From the NCBI RefSeq assembly GCF_013409345.1, contig NZ_JACCBB010000001.1, positions 2,294,001-2,358,000 on the forward strand: a stretch of DNA of 64,000 nt, given 5' to 3'. The translations under genes were made by a program, and so were the position numbers. Shown piece by piece: positions 43,262 to 52,578 of this stretch (positions are counted from its first letter, which is position 1; every line of letters starts with the position of its first letter). The stretch comes from Kineococcus aurantiacus. GTDB taxonomy: Bacteria; Actinomycetota; Actinomycetes; Actinomycetales; Kineococcaceae. Under the pieces are notes generated by a model, which saw only the letters and a list, made by a program, of their open reading frames with translations, ran no database searches and was not told the origin of the DNA.

Positions 43262-44323
43262 TCACTCCAGCGGCGGCGCCGTCGTGCCGCGCACGACGAG
43301 CCGGGTCGGGAAGGGCCCGACCTCGCGCACCGGCCGGCCGTGGAGCAGGTCCAGCACCTGCTCGGCCGCCGCGCGGCCGAGGGCCACGGGGTCCTGCGCG
43401 ACCGTCGTCAGGTCGGTCAGCTCCGCCAGCGGGTGGTCGTCGATGCTGAGGACGGAGATCTGCCGGGGCACCCCGATGCCCGCGCGGCGCAGGCTGCGCA
43501 TGGCCCCGAGGGCGACCTCGTCGGAGAAGGCGAACACGGCGCTGGGCAGGCGCCGGCCGGACAGCAGCCTGTCCATGCCCTGCGCGCCGCCGCGGGAACC
43601 CCCCGACCAGGACACGACGAGCTCCTCGTCGACGGGGATCCCCGCCATCTCCATCGCGAGCCGGAAACCCTGCTCGCGGTCGCGCTGGGCCTGCCACGCG
43701 CGGTCGGTCGCCGCGACGGTGTTCAGCAGCGCGATGCGGCGGTGCCCGAGCTGGAGCAGGTGGTTGACGGCCTGCTGGGCGGCCAGGACGTCGTCGATCG
43801 CGACGAAGGGCACGTCGGGGCTGTGGCTGCCCGCCGCGACGACGGCCACCCCGCCGTCGTGCAGCTTGGCCACCTCCGCCGAGGTGAGGGCGATGGCGAC
43901 GACGACGACGGCGTCCACCTTGCGCCGCAACGGCATCGAGGCGAAGAAACGCACCCGGTCCTCGGGGTCGTCGACGCACCGCACGAGCAGGTCGAGACCG
44001 GCCGGCCGCAGGACGCGCTCGAGCCCGAGGACGACGGAACTGCCGTACCAGCTGGGCAGGTCGTGCAGCACGACCGCGACCCGGCCGGTGGACCGCCCGG
44101 CCAACGCCGCCGCCTCGGGGTTCACGACGTAGTCGAGCTCGGCCGCGACCTCACGGATGCGGTCACGGGTCCCCGGGCTGACGCCGTCGAGCCCGCGCAG
44201 GGCGCGGGAGACCGTGCCCAGGGAGACCCCGGCCCGGGCCGCGACGTCCGCCATGCGCACCTCGGAGGTGGGGGGAGGGGGTTTCCGGGGAGCACGGGGT
44301 GGGTATCGCGACGTCGCGGCCAT
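43262..44323 (-). CDS. LacI-family regulator of the sugar operon
   Basis: A 353-residue regulator (330 if ATG 44254, with GAGGTGC ahead, is the start). The HTH is MADVAARAGVSLGTVSRALR (residues 24-43) followed by the hinge (VNPEAAALAGRSTG) and sensor domain (FFASMPLRRKVDAVVVVAI ... FAFSDEVALGAMRSL). It is divergent from the sugar ABC importer operon, with two operator-like sites between, so it most likely represses that operon and itself until an alpha-glucoside is taken up. Confidence 0.9.
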   Translation of the reverse strand: MAATSRYPPRAPRKPPPPTSEVRMADVAARAGVSLGTVSRALRGLDGVSPGTRDRIREVAAELDYVVNPEAAALAGRSTGRVAVVLHDLPSWYGSSVVLGLERVLRPAGLDLLVRCVDDPEDRVRFFASMPLRRKVDAVVVVAIALTSAEVAKLHDGGVAVVAAGSHSPDVPFVAIDDVLAAQQAVNHLLQLGHRRIALLNTVAATDRAWQAQRDREQGFRLAMEMAGIPVDEELVVSWSGGSRGGAQGMDRLLSGRRLPSAVFAFSDEVALGAMRSLRRAGIGVPRQISVLSIDDHPLAELTDLTTVAQDPVALGRAAAEQVLDLLHGRPVREVGPFPTRLVVRGTTAPPLE

Positions 44324-44412
44324 GGGCTGATTCCAGCACCGCGACCACCCCCGGGTCCAGCGGGGAACGCCGTCCGGGGCTCCCCCAATCGCGTGCGTTA
44401 CCAACTTGCAAC

Positions 44413-44464
44413 CAAAGCGTTTGCGCTGCCGTGACCTGCACCGACGTCCCCACAAACGCTTGCG
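44413..44464. promoter_or_regulatory. Two LacI/CcpA-like operator half-palindromes
   Basis: CAAAGCGTTTG at 44413-44423 and CAAACGCTTGC at 44453-44463. LacI-family operators are symmetric around a central CG with AAA/TTT arms; both sites fit and are 40 bp apart (about four turns). They lie upstream of the -35 box at 44482, between the divergent lacI and importer genes. Confidence 0.6.
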
Positions 44465-44481
44465 TGAAAGCGGGTTGCGCG

Positions 44482-44510
44482 TTGACGGCCCCGTTCCCCG
44501 GGTGTGTAGT
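44482..44510 (+). promoter_or_regulatory. Sigma-70-type promoter of the sugar operon
   Basis: -35 TTGACG (44482-44487), 17-bp spacer, -10 TGTAGT (44505-44510), about 100 bp before the binding-protein start. Spacing and both hexamers match the consensus well for such GC-rich DNA. Confidence 0.65.
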
Positions 44511-44609
44511 TCAGCCGTCGGTCCGGGTTCGCCGAGGAGCCCGGCTGGGGGATGCGTCCCCGGGGGGAACCGGTCGTCCCCGCCCGCTCTCGACGAAGAG
44601 GAGAACGCC

Positions 44610-45914
44610 GTGTTCGGCAAGTCCAGTCTGACCCGCAGGGTCACGTTCCCCATCGCCCTCGCGGCCACCGGCGTCCTGGCGCTGGGCGCCTGCGGCGGAG
44701 GCGGCGACAGCGGTGCTTCCTCGGACGCCGCGGGCGAGGGGAACTCCACCGGGCCCATCACCTACGTGCAGGGCAAGGACAACAGCGGCATCGTCCAGCC
44801 CGCCATCGACAAGTGGAACGCCGCGCACCCCGACGAGAAGGTCACGCTCAAGGAGCAGACCGACCAGGCCGACCAGCAGCACGACGACCTGGTCCAGAAC
44901 TTCCAGGCCAAGAACGCCGACTACGACGTCGTCAGCGTCGACAACATCTGGACGTCGGAGTTCGCCGCCAAGGGCTGGCTGCAGCCGCTCACCGGGGAGT
45001 ACGCCCTGGACACCTCCACGCTGCTCGAACCCACCGTCACGGCCGAGACGTACAACAAGACGCTCTACGCCGCGCCGACCACCTCCGACGGCGGCCTGCT
45101 CTACTACCGCAAGGACCTCGTCCCCACCCCGCCGACGTCGTGGGAGGAGATGATGTCGATGTGCAGCATCGCCACCCAGAACGGCATCGACTGCTACGCC
45201 GGCCAGTACGCGCAGTACGAGGGCCTCACCGTGAACGTGGCCGAGGCCATCAACACCGCCGGCGGGTCGATCCTGTCCGAGGACGGCAAGACGGCCACCC
45301 TCGACACCCCGGAGGCCAAGGCGGGCCTGGACAACCTCGTGAAGGCGTTCCAGGGCGGCCAGATCCCCAAGCAGGCCACCACCTACCAGGAGGAGCAGGG
45401 CCGGCAGTCCTTCGAGGACGGCAAGCTGCTGTTCCTGCGGAACTGGCCCTACGTCTACAGCCTCGCCAAGACCGACGGCTCCTCGACGGTCAAGGAGACC
45501 TTCGGGGTGGCGCCGCTGCCCGGCAACGGTGACGGGAACCCCGGCGCGTCGAGCCTGGGTGGTCACGCCGCCGGGATCAGCGTCTACTCCGACCACAAGA
45601 AGACCGCGTTCGAGTTCATCAAGTTCCTGCAGTCCGAGGAGATCCAGCGCGACTGGCTGACCCAGGGGTCGGCGGCCCCGGTCATCTCCTCGCTGTACGA
45701 CGACCCCGCGCTCGTGGAGCAGTTCCCGTACCTGCCCCAGCTGAAGACGTCCATCGAGAACGCCGTGCCGCGGCCCGTGACGCCGTTCTACCCCGCCGTC
45801 ACCAAGGCCATCCAGGACAACGCGTTCTCGGCGCTGTCCGGCAGCAAGACCACCGACGCCGCGTTGAGCGACATGCAGGAGGCGGTCCAGAACGCCATCA
45901 GCGGCGGTCAGTGA
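44610..45914 (+). CDS. Sugar ABC transporter substrate-binding lipoprotein (family 1)
   Basis: A 434-residue family-1 binding protein of the maltose/trehalose/alpha-glucoside kind. Signal peptide with lipobox Cys28 (LALGACGG). Marks: VSVDNIWTSEFAAKGWLQPL, YYRKDLVPTPPTSWEEM and HAAGISVYSDHKKTAFEFIK. GTG 44610 has AGAGGA at a good distance; the frame extends further upstream through the promoter, which is not real coding. First gene of the operon; the following permeases and GH13 enzyme support an oligosaccharide with alpha-glucosidic bonds. Confidence 0.92.
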   Translation: MFGKSSLTRRVTFPIALAATGVLALGACGGGGDSGASSDAAGEGNSTGPITYVQGKDNSGIVQPAIDKWNAAHPDEKVTLKEQTDQADQQHDDLVQNFQAKNADYDVVSVDNIWTSEFAAKGWLQPLTGEYALDTSTLLEPTVTAETYNKTLYAAPTTSDGGLLYYRKDLVPTPPTSWEEMMSMCSIATQNGIDCYAGQYAQYEGLTVNVAEAINTAGGSILSEDGKTATLDTPEAKAGLDNLVKAFQGGQIPKQATTYQEEQGRQSFEDGKLLFLRNWPYVYSLAKTDGSSTVKETFGVAPLPGNGDGNPGASSLGGHAAGISVYSDHKKTAFEFIKFLQSEEIQRDWLTQGSAAPVISSLYDDPALVEQFPYLPQLKTSIENAVPRPVTPFYPAVTKAIQDNAFSALSGSKTTDAALSDMQEAVQNAISGGQ

Positions 45915-45993
45915 CCCGTCAGGACCCGGACACCCGGACCGGGGGCGGGGCGGCAACGGCCCGCCCCCGGTGCACCGTCCCCGAGGAGGGAAC

Positions 45994-47010
45994 ATGAGCT
46001 CCACCTCCGGTGTCGCCACCGGCGAGTTCGCCCAGGGCAGGCCCCCGCTGAACCCCAGGGGCAGGAGGCCGAGCCTGCACGACGGCTCCGGCCGGCGCGC
46101 CACGCTCCTGATCGCCCCCACGATCGTGCTGCTCGCGGTCGTCATCCTGTACCCGGTCGTCTCGGCCGTGTCCCAGTCGTTCACCAAGGACGCCGGCCTC
46201 GACCCGAACACCGGGATGTTCGTCGAGGGCGGGTTCGCCGGGGTCTCGAACTACAAGCTGTGGCTGCTGCAGGACTGCGGCGGCGGCGCCTTCAGCTGCC
46301 CGCCGGGGACGCTCGGGTCCCAGTTCTGGACGGCGACCGGGGTGACGTTCCTGTTCACCGCCGTGGCCGTGACCCTGGAGACCGTCCTCGGGATGGTCTT
46401 CGCGCTCGTCATGCACCGCAAGTTCAAGGGCCGGGCGATCCTGCGGGCCAGCGTGCTGGTGCCGTGGGCGATCCCCACCGCCATCACCGCGAAGCTGTGG
46501 TACTTCATCTTCGCCTACGACGGCATCGCGAACCGGCTCCTGGGCACCGAGATCCTCTGGACCGGTGACGGCTGGGCGCCGAAGTTCGCCATCATCATCG
46601 CCGACACCTGGAAGACCGCGCCGTTCATGGCGCTGCTCATCCTCGCCGGGTTGCAGGTCATCGACGAGGGCGTCTACGAGGCCGCGAAGATGGACGGCGC
46701 GGGCGCGTGGCAGCGGTTCGTCCACATCACGCTGCCGCTGGTGAAGCCGGCCCTCATGGTCGCGGTGCTGTTCCGCACCCTGGACACCCTGCGCATGTAC
46801 GACCTGCCGAAGATCCTCACCGGCGGGGCGGGCGACACGTCGACGTTGTCGATGCTCGTGGTGGACCAGGTCAGATCGGGGTTCAACGCCGCCTCGGCCC
46901 TGTCGACGATCACGTTCCTCATCGTGTTCCTCGTCGCGTTCATCTTCATCAAGTTCCTCGGGGCCAACGTCACCGAGCAGCGCGCCCCCAAGGCGAAGAA
47001 GGCGGTGTGA
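45994..47010 (+). CDS. Sugar ABC transporter permease, MalF type
   Basis: A 338-residue permease with about six TM segments, the first at about 42-62. EAA loop: YEAAKMDGAGAWQRFVHITL PLVKP (around residues 227-250). ATG 45994 has GAGGAGGG upstream. It is followed by the MalG-type gene one base after the stop. Confidence 0.93.
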   Translation: MSSTSGVATGEFAQGRPPLNPRGRRPSLHDGSGRRATLLIAPTIVLLAVVILYPVVSAVSQSFTKDAGLDPNTGMFVEGGFAGVSNYKLWLLQDCGGGAFSCPPGTLGSQFWTATGVTFLFTAVAVTLETVLGMVFALVMHRKFKGRAILRASVLVPWAIPTAITAKLWYFIFAYDGIANRLLGTEILWTGDGWAPKFAIIIADTWKTAPFMALLILAGLQVIDEGVYEAAKMDGAGAWQRFVHITLPLVKPALMVAVLFRTLDTLRMYDLPKILTGGAGDTSTLSMLVVDQVRSGFNAASALSTITFLIVFLVAFIFIKFLGANVTEQRAPKAKKAV

Positions 47011-47011
47011 G

Positions 47012-47914
47012 ATGGCCACCACCACGTCCCACCAGCGCGGCCGAGCCCAGGTCACCAGCTCCGGCGTCGAGGTCGTCCAGCCCCGGCACACCCGGTCGAC
47101 GATCCTCACCTACACCGGTGTCGTCCTCATCTGCCTGTGGGGGCTGCTGCCGTTCTACTGGATGATCGTCACGAGCTTCCGCGACGTCGGCTTCACGTTC
47201 GACACGACGCCGTGGCCCACGCACGTGACGCTCGACAACTACACGACGGCCTTCTCGACGGCCCGCGGGAACCACTTCGGCCGGGCGCTGGTCAACAGCC
47301 TCGTCATCGCGATCGCGACCACCGTCATCGGCATCGTCGTGGGCGTCTTCGCCGCCTACGCCCTGGCCCGGCTGGAGTTCCGCGGGAAGTTCTACGTCCT
47401 GGGGCTGATCCTCGGCGCGTCGATGTTCCCCGGGGTCGCCCTCGTCACGCCGCTGTTCCAGCTCTTCACGGACATCGGCTGGCTGAACACCTACCAGGCG
47501 CTCATCATCCCCGACATCTCGTTCGTGCTGCCGCTGACGGTCTACACCCTCACGGCGTTCTTCACCGAGATGCCGTGGGAGCTGGAGGAGTCGGCGCGCA
47601 TGGACGGGTGCACCCCCGGCCAGGCGTTCCGCAAGGTCATCCTCCCGCTGGCCGCCCCGGGCATCTTCACCACCGCCATCCTGGCGTTCACGGCGGCGTG
47701 GAACGAGTTCCTCCTGGCCAGCCAGCTCGGCGGGGACAAGGTCCAGCCCGTGACGGTCGCCATCGCCAGCTTCGCCGGGGCCCAGCCCCACCAGGAGCCC
47801 TACACGGCCGTCATGGCCGCCGGGACGATCGTCACCGTCCCGTTGATCGTCCTGGTGCTGGTGTTCCAGCGCCGCATCGTCTCCGGCCTGACGGCCGGCG
47901 GCGTCAAGAGCTGA
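47012..47914 (+). CDS. Sugar ABC transporter permease, MalG type
   Basis: A 300-residue permease with six TM segments; EAA loop EESARMDGCTPGQAFRKVIL PLAAP around residues 192-216. Together with the preceding gene it forms the channel. No ATPase gene is in the operon; in actinobacteria such importers often share one MsiK-type ATPase encoded elsewhere. Confidence 0.93.
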   Translation: MATTTSHQRGRAQVTSSGVEVVQPRHTRSTILTYTGVVLICLWGLLPFYWMIVTSFRDVGFTFDTTPWPTHVTLDNYTTAFSTARGNHFGRALVNSLVIAIATTVIGIVVGVFAAYALARLEFRGKFYVLGLILGASMFPGVALVTPLFQLFTDIGWLNTYQALIIPDISFVLPLTVYTLTAFFTEMPWELEESARMDGCTPGQAFRKVILPLAAPGIFTTAILAFTAAWNEFLLASQLGGDKVQPVTVAIASFAGAQPHQEPYTAVMAAGTIVTVPLIVLVLVFQRRIVSGLTAGGVKS

Positions 47915-47937
47915 CGAACCGCGAGCAGGAGACCACC

Positions 47938-48162
47938 GTGACCGCGAACACGACCCGCCACCGCAGGAACGCGCAGCACCTGGAGACGTTCAGCGGCCTG
48001 CTGATCGCCATGACGGTGCTCGTGCTCGGCGTCACCGTGCACGCGGAGGTGACCGGCAGGCCCGCGCTGAAGCTCGTGGGCGTCCTGGTCCTGCTCCTCG
48101 TGGCCGACGTGGTCGTCGTCAAGGCCGCACGGTCCCAGCGCGCCCGCGCCGAGGACCGGTGA
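47938..48162 (+). CDS. Small membrane protein in the sugar operon
   Basis: A 74-residue protein with two hydrophobic helices (about 19-37 LSGLLIAMTVLVLGV region, and 45-62 LVGVLVLLLVADVVVV) and a basic C-tail. GTG 47938 has CAGGAG ahead; its stop overlaps the GH13 start (GTGA). Role unknown; it may be an accessory or regulatory subunit of the transporter. Confidence 0.7.
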   Translation: MTANTTRHRRNAQHLETFSGLLIAMTVLVLGVTVHAEVTGRPALKLVGVLVLLLVADVVVVKAARSQRARAEDR

Positions 48163-49766
48163 ACGCCGACTGGTGGCGGCAGGCCGTCGTCCTCCAGGTC
48201 TACCCGCGCTCGTTCGCCGACGCCAACGGCGACGGCACGGGTGACCTGGAGGGCCTCACCGACCGCGTGCCCCACCTCGTGGCCCTGGGCGTGGACGCCG
48301 TCTGGCTCTCCCCCTTCTACCCCTCGGCCCTGGCCGACGGCGGGTACGACGTCGACGACCACCGCGACGTCGACCCGCGGATCGGCACCCTCGAGCAGTT
48401 CGACACCCTGGTCGCCACCCTGCACGCCGCGGGGCTGAAGCTCATCGTCGACATCGTCCCCAACCACTCCTCCGACCGGCACCCGTGGTTCCGCGCCGCG
48501 CTGGCCGCCGGGCCCGGCTCCCCCGAGCGCGAGCGGTACGTCTTCCGCGCCGGGGACACCCCGCCCACGGACTGGGTCGCCAGCTTCGGCGGCCCGACGT
48601 GGGAACGCGTCGCCGACGGCGAGTGGTACCTGCACATGTTCGCGCCCGAGCAACCGGACTGGAACTGGGACCACCCCGACGTCCGCGCCGACCACGAGCG
48701 CACCCTGCGGTTCTGGGCCGACCGCGGCGTCGACGGTTTCCGCATCGACGTCGCGCACTACCTCACGAAGGACCTCAGCGGGCCGCTGCCCTCGCAGGCC
48801 GAGCTCGCCGACTGCCCCGAGGGGCTGCACCCCTTCGACGACCGCGACGACGTCCACGAGATCTACCGGTCGTGGCGGAAGGTCTTCGACGAGTACGACC
48901 CGCCGAAGGCGGCCGTCGCGGAGGCCGTCGTGCGCACGCACCGGCGCCCGGCGTACGCGTCGGCGGCGGGCCTGGGGCAGGCGTTCAACTTCGACCTCCT
49001 CGAAGCCGACTTCGACGCCCGGCAGTTCCGCCGGGTCGTCGAGCGCAACCTCGACCTCGCCGCCCGGGCCGGGTCGACGTCGACGTGGGTGCTCTCGAGC
49101 CACGACGTCGTCCGGCACGCCTCGCGCTACGGGCTGCCGGACGGCACCTCGTACGTGGAGTGGCTGCGGACCGACGGCACCGAACCGCAGCTCGACCTCG
49201 CCCAGGGGCTGCGCCGGGCCCGCGCGGCGACGGGGTTCCTGCTCGCCCTGCCCGGCAGCGCGTACCTGTACCAGGGCGAGGAGCTCGGGCTGCCCGAGGT
49301 CGCGGACCTGCCGGGGGTCGTGCTGCAGGACCCCACCTGGATCCGCTCCCTCGGCACCGCCAAGGGCCGCGACGGCTGCCGGGTCCCGCTGCCGTGGACC
49401 GCCGGGGGCGACACCTTCGGCTTCGGGCCGCCCGGCGGGCTGCCCGCCCACCTGCCGCAGCCGTCGTGGTTCGCGCGGTACGCCGTCGAGGTCCAGGACG
49501 CCGACCCGACCTCCACGCTGAACTTCTACCGGCGGGCGCTGGCCCGCCGCCGGGAACTGCAGTCCGGTGAGGGGCTGGAGTTCCTCGACACCCCCGAGGG
49601 CGTCGTGGCGTTCCGCCGCCCGGGGGGCTGGGTGTGCGTCACGAACTTCACGACGTCCCCCGTGCCGCTGCCGCCCGGCGAGGTCGTGCTGTGCAGCGAC
49701 GGCGACCCGGGGGGTCCCGGGCTGCGGGAAGTGCCCGGGGAGAGCACCGTCTGGTCGCGGACCTGA
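48159..49766 (+). CDS. GH13 alpha-glucosidase (oligo-1,6-glucosidase/alpha-glucosidase group)
   Basis: A 535-residue intracellular GH13 enzyme without signal peptide. The barrel has VWLSPFYPSALADGGYDVDD (region I neighbourhood), DIVPNHSSDRHPWF, nucleophile Asp197 in GFRIDVAH, acid/base Glu255 in AVAEAVV, and Asp316 in LSSHDVVRH (Ser where most members have Asn before His-Asp). It hydrolyses imported alpha-glucosides to glucose. GTG 48159 overlaps the previous stop. The operon-level logic (import then hydrolysis) is clear. Confidence 0.92.
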   Translation: MNADWWRQAVVLQVYPRSFADANGDGTGDLEGLTDRVPHLVALGVDAVWLSPFYPSALADGGYDVDDHRDVDPRIGTLEQFDTLVATLHAAGLKLIVDIVPNHSSDRHPWFRAALAAGPGSPERERYVFRAGDTPPTDWVASFGGPTWERVADGEWYLHMFAPEQPDWNWDHPDVRADHERTLRFWADRGVDGFRIDVAHYLTKDLSGPLPSQAELADCPEGLHPFDDRDDVHEIYRSWRKVFDEYDPPKAAVAEAVVRTHRRPAYASAAGLGQAFNFDLLEADFDARQFRRVVERNLDLAARAGSTSTWVLSSHDVVRHASRYGLPDGTSYVEWLRTDGTEPQLDLAQGLRRARAATGFLLALPGSAYLYQGEELGLPEVADLPGVVLQDPTWIRSLGTAKGRDGCRVPLPWTAGGDTFGFGPPGGLPAHLPQPSWFARYAVEVQDADPTSTLNFYRRALARRRELQSGEGLEFLDTPEGVVAFRRPGGWVCVTNFTTSPVPLPPGEVVLCSDGDPGGPGLREVPGESTVWSRT

Positions 49767-49831
49767 CGGCCCGGCGCCGGCGGCGGCGGTCCTGGGCTGT
49801 CGCCGCACCCCCCGACGACGAGGAAGTGACC

Positions 49832-50716
49832 ATGGAGCACCTGACGTTCCCCTCCGACGCCGACGGCCTGGTCGTCCACGGCTACCACTGGCCGGCGCCG
49901 GAACCCCGCGCCACGGTGCAGGTCGTGCACGGCCTCAGCGAGCACGCGCCGCGCTACGACCGGCTCGCCCGGGAACTGGTGGCGGCCGGGTACGACGTGT
50001 GGGCCCACGACCACCGGGGCCACGGGGCGTCGGTGGACGACCGGACCCCGCACGTCAGCTTCGGCGCCGGCGGCTGGGACGGGCTGCTCTCGGACGTCAC
50101 GCAGTTCTCCGCCCTCGTCGAGGCGCGGCGGCCCGGCCTGCCGCACTTCGTCGTCGCGCACTCGATGGGTTCCTTCGCGGTGCAGGTCGTCCTGCTGGAG
50201 CACTCCGCGCGCTACGACGGCGTCGTCCTGACCGGTTCCACCGCCCTCGACGTGTTCGCCGCGAGCGCCCCGGCACCGCAGGACGGCAGCGGCGGGGACC
50301 TGTCGGCCTTCAACGCCGGGTTCGAGCACCGCACCGGGTACGAGTGGCTCAGCCGCGACGAGGCCGAGGTCGACGCCTACGTCGCCGACCCGCTGTGCGG
50401 GCAGGACAGCGCGCCGGAGGTCATGGCGGCCCTGTTCTCCCTGCAGCGGACCGGCGACCCCGAGGCGCTCGCGGGCATCTCCCCGGACCTGCCGCTGCTC
50501 GTCGTCAGCGGCAGCGACGACCCGCTGGCCGGGGGCGGTGAGCTGCTGCAACTGCTCGGTCGGCGCTACCGGGACGCGGGCGTGCGCGACGTCGAGGTGG
50601 AGGTCCACCCCGGCGCCCGGCACGAGGTCTTCAACGAGACCAACCGCGACGAGGTCACCCGCCGCGTCGTGCAGTGGCTCGACGCGCACGCCGCCCGGGC
50701 GCGCACGGCCGGCTGA
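49832..50716 (+). CDS. Alpha/beta hydrolase, monoacylglycerol-lipase-like
   Basis: A 294-residue serine hydrolase of the hydrolase_4 type. Oxyanion strand VVHGLSEHAPRYDRLARELV, HDHRGHGAS, nucleophile Ser111 in AHSMGSF, acid Asp near VVSGSDDPL and His in GARHEVFNE. Relatives cleave monoacylglycerols or other esters. It starts 65 bp after the GH13 gene (ATG 49832, GAGGAAG in front) and may be the last gene of the sugar operon; a role in deacylating a sugar ester is only a guess. Confidence 0.88.
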   Translation: MEHLTFPSDADGLVVHGYHWPAPEPRATVQVVHGLSEHAPRYDRLARELVAAGYDVWAHDHRGHGASVDDRTPHVSFGAGGWDGLLSDVTQFSALVEARRPGLPHFVVAHSMGSFAVQVVLLEHSARYDGVVLTGSTALDVFAASAPAPQDGSGGDLSAFNAGFEHRTGYEWLSRDEAEVDAYVADPLCGQDSAPEVMAALFSLQRTGDPEALAGISPDLPLLVVSGSDDPLAGGGELLQLLGRRYRDAGVRDVEVEVHPGARHEVFNETNRDEVTRRVVQWLDAHAARARTAG

Positions 50717-50737
50717 GGTCCGGGCGGGGGACCTCAG
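50713..50737. terminator. Bidirectional terminator overlapping two stop codons
   Basis: Arms CTGAGGTCC (50713-50721) and GGACCTCAG (50729-50737), loop of 7. It contains the TGA of the hydrolase gene on the plus strand and the TGA of the LGFP gene on the minus strand, so one hairpin closes both convergent genes. Confidence 0.75.
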
Positions 50738-51516
50738 TCCCAGAGGTGCTCACCAGGGAAGACGTGGGCCCGTCCCTCGAAGGGGTCGAAGGCGATCAGA
50801 CCGCCCTCGAAGTTCTGGACGACGATCCCCTCCTCGTAGACGTACTCGTCCTCGAGGGGGAAACCGAGCCTGCCGTTCTCGTAGCCCTGGCCCGCCCACG
50901 CGTCCCGGATGGCGCCGTAGACGGCGTGCGCCCCGCTGCCGGGCGACCAGTAGATCGACCCCCACTGGAAGGTGTTGTAGGCCCCCCGCCCGTCGGGGGT
51001 GCGGATCTCGTCGGAGGTCGGGAAACCCAGGACGTCCTCGGCCTCCGCGACGTCGTAGCCCTCGCCGTAGGTGTAGAAGTCGTTGTACGCGGCACGGATC
51101 GCCCCGTGCATCTCGTGCGCACCGGTCCACGGCGTCCACAGCACCACGCCACCCTCGAAGCGCTGGAACTTGGCCCGCCGCGAGTCCGACGTCAGCTCGT
51201 CGGTGACGGGGAACCCCAGCAGACCGTTCTCCCAGCCCGTCCGGGCGTAGCCGTTGCGGATCTCCCCGTGCACCTCGTGCGCACCCGTCCACGGCGACCA
51301 GTAGACGGACCCGCCCTGGAAGACCACGTACGCGCCCTTGCCGTTGGGCGTGCGGACCTCCCCCGTGGTGGGGTTGCCGAGGAACCCCCCGGAACCTCCG
51401 TAGCTGTAGTCGTAGGCGTACCCGATCTCCCCGCCCACCCGGGGGTCGGCCTGCGCCGGTGACGCCACCCCCAGCAGCAGCGCCGCTGACACCAGCACCG
51501 TCGAGAACTTCCTCAC
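50734..51516 (-). CDS. Secreted LGFP-repeat protein
   Basis: A 260-residue exported protein. Signal peptide MRKFSTVLVSAALLLGVASP, cleaved after PAQA. The mature part is four LGFP repeats of about 53 residues, each with an LGFP/FLGN turn (FLGNPTTGEV, LLGFPVTDEL, VLGFPTSDEI, RLGFPLEDEY) and a GxIYWSPWTGAHxVHGEIR-type second half. LGFP repeats bind the cell wall in mycolata and related actinobacteria. The frame reaches 51537, but GTG 51516 has GGGGGAG directly upstream and gives the best signal peptide. Confidence 0.87.
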   Translation of the reverse strand: MRKFSTVLVSAALLLGVASPAQADPRVGGEIGYAYDYSYGGSGGFLGNPTTGEVRTPNGKGAYVVFQGGSVYWSPWTGAHEVHGEIRNGYARTGWENGLLGFPVTDELTSDSRRAKFQRFEGGVVLWTPWTGAHEMHGAIRAAYNDFYTYGEGYDVAEAEDVLGFPTSDEIRTPDGRGAYNTFQWGSIYWSPGSGAHAVYGAIRDAWAGQGYENGRLGFPLEDEYVYEEGIVVQNFEGGLIAFDPFEGRAHVFPGEHLWD

Positions 51517-51634
51517 GATCTCCCCCACAGCTCGCACTCCACGTGGCTGCCGAACCTAGCCAGGGCAGGCGCTCCTGTCCGGCGAACGACCGGTGGGGGC
51601 CCCGTTCAGGTCAACGCCGGCAGCGCCGGGCGGC

Positions 51635-52495
51635 TCAGGACCGGACGAGCCCGTCGCAGGGGCCGTCGCTGACCCGGGTGGTGCCGGCCCCCACGACCAG
51701 GCACGCCGAACCCCCGCCGCGGACCCGCACCGTGACGGCCCGGACCCGCTCACCGGAGGCGGCCGAGGTCGGGAGATCCTGCGCGGCGGTGGAGGTCACG
51801 TGCGGGCGGGCGTCGGCGAACCCGTCGAAGACCCCGGTCGCGGCGGCCTCCCACACCGGCGCCGCGCGCAGGTCGCCCCCGGCCCCGGCCTCCCGCACCG
51901 CCCCGGCGACGCGGTCGGCCAGCCCGGCGGCCCCGCCCGCGGCCACCACGGGCCCGGTGGCGTCGACGGCGAGCAGGTCGTACGGCGGCTGCGGGCGGAA
52001 CGTCAGCCAGCCCAGGGCCGCGGTGGCCAGGACGCCGAGCAGCGCCACGGCCGGGGCCGCCCGCCGGGGGACCGCGAGCGCCGCCGCGGCCGTCACCGCG
52101 CCGGCGAGCGCGCCGGCCGGCAGGCAGACCAGGAGCCAGAGGAACAGCCAGCCGGGGTCCCGTAACCACACCGTCAGGGCCGCGGCGAGCAGCAGGCCGA
52201 CCCCCGCGCCGGCGGCCGCGTGCCGGGCCACGAGCGCGCGGCCGCGGGCCCGCCCGGAGACGGCGGCGGAGACGGCGACACCCACCCAGGTGCAGGCCAG
52301 CACCAGCAGCGCCCAGAACCCCGCGTCCCGGTCGGTGCCGTCCTCACCGGTGGCCAGGGCGCCGAGGGCCAGCGCGGCCAGGGCGACCAGCCCGGCGCCC
52401 GCCGCCCGGCGCCACCACCGCAGCGCGCCGACGCCGAAACCGTCCTGCGCCCGTGCGGGCCCGGCAGAACCACCCGCCGACCCGTCGACCGCCAC
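51635..52495 (-). CDS. Unknown membrane protein with extracytoplasmic C-terminal domain
   Basis: A 286-residue protein with about five hydrophobic helices between residues 25 and 165 (for example AAGAGLVALAALALGALA, GWLFLWLLVCLPAGALAGAV, APAVALLGVLATAALGWL), then a soluble ~125-residue domain containing two Cys (GGGSACLVVG and SDGPCDGLV) that could form a disulfide outside. GTG 52495 is the chosen start; the longer open frame is not credible. Downstream of the ketosynthase gene on the same strand with an 83-bp gap. Family not recognised. Confidence 0.65.
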   Translation of the reverse strand: MAVDGSAGGSAGPARAQDGFGVGALRWWRRAAGAGLVALAALALGALATGEDGTDRDAGFWALLVLACTWVGVAVSAAVSGRARGRALVARHAAAGAGVGLLLAAALTVWLRDPGWLFLWLLVCLPAGALAGAVTAAAALAVPRRAAPAVALLGVLATAALGWLTFRPQPPYDLLAVDATGPVVAAGGAAGLADRVAGAVREAGAGGDLRAAPVWEAAATGVFDGFADARPHVTSTAAQDLPTSAASGERVRAVTVRVRGGGSACLVVGAGTTRVSDGPCDGLVRS

Positions 52496-52578
52496 GGGTC
52501 CATCGTCCTGCGACCGGCTGGTGGGCGCGAGGCCCGCGCGGGTGCGGGGGGTGTCCGGTGCGCCACACCGGCCGGGGG

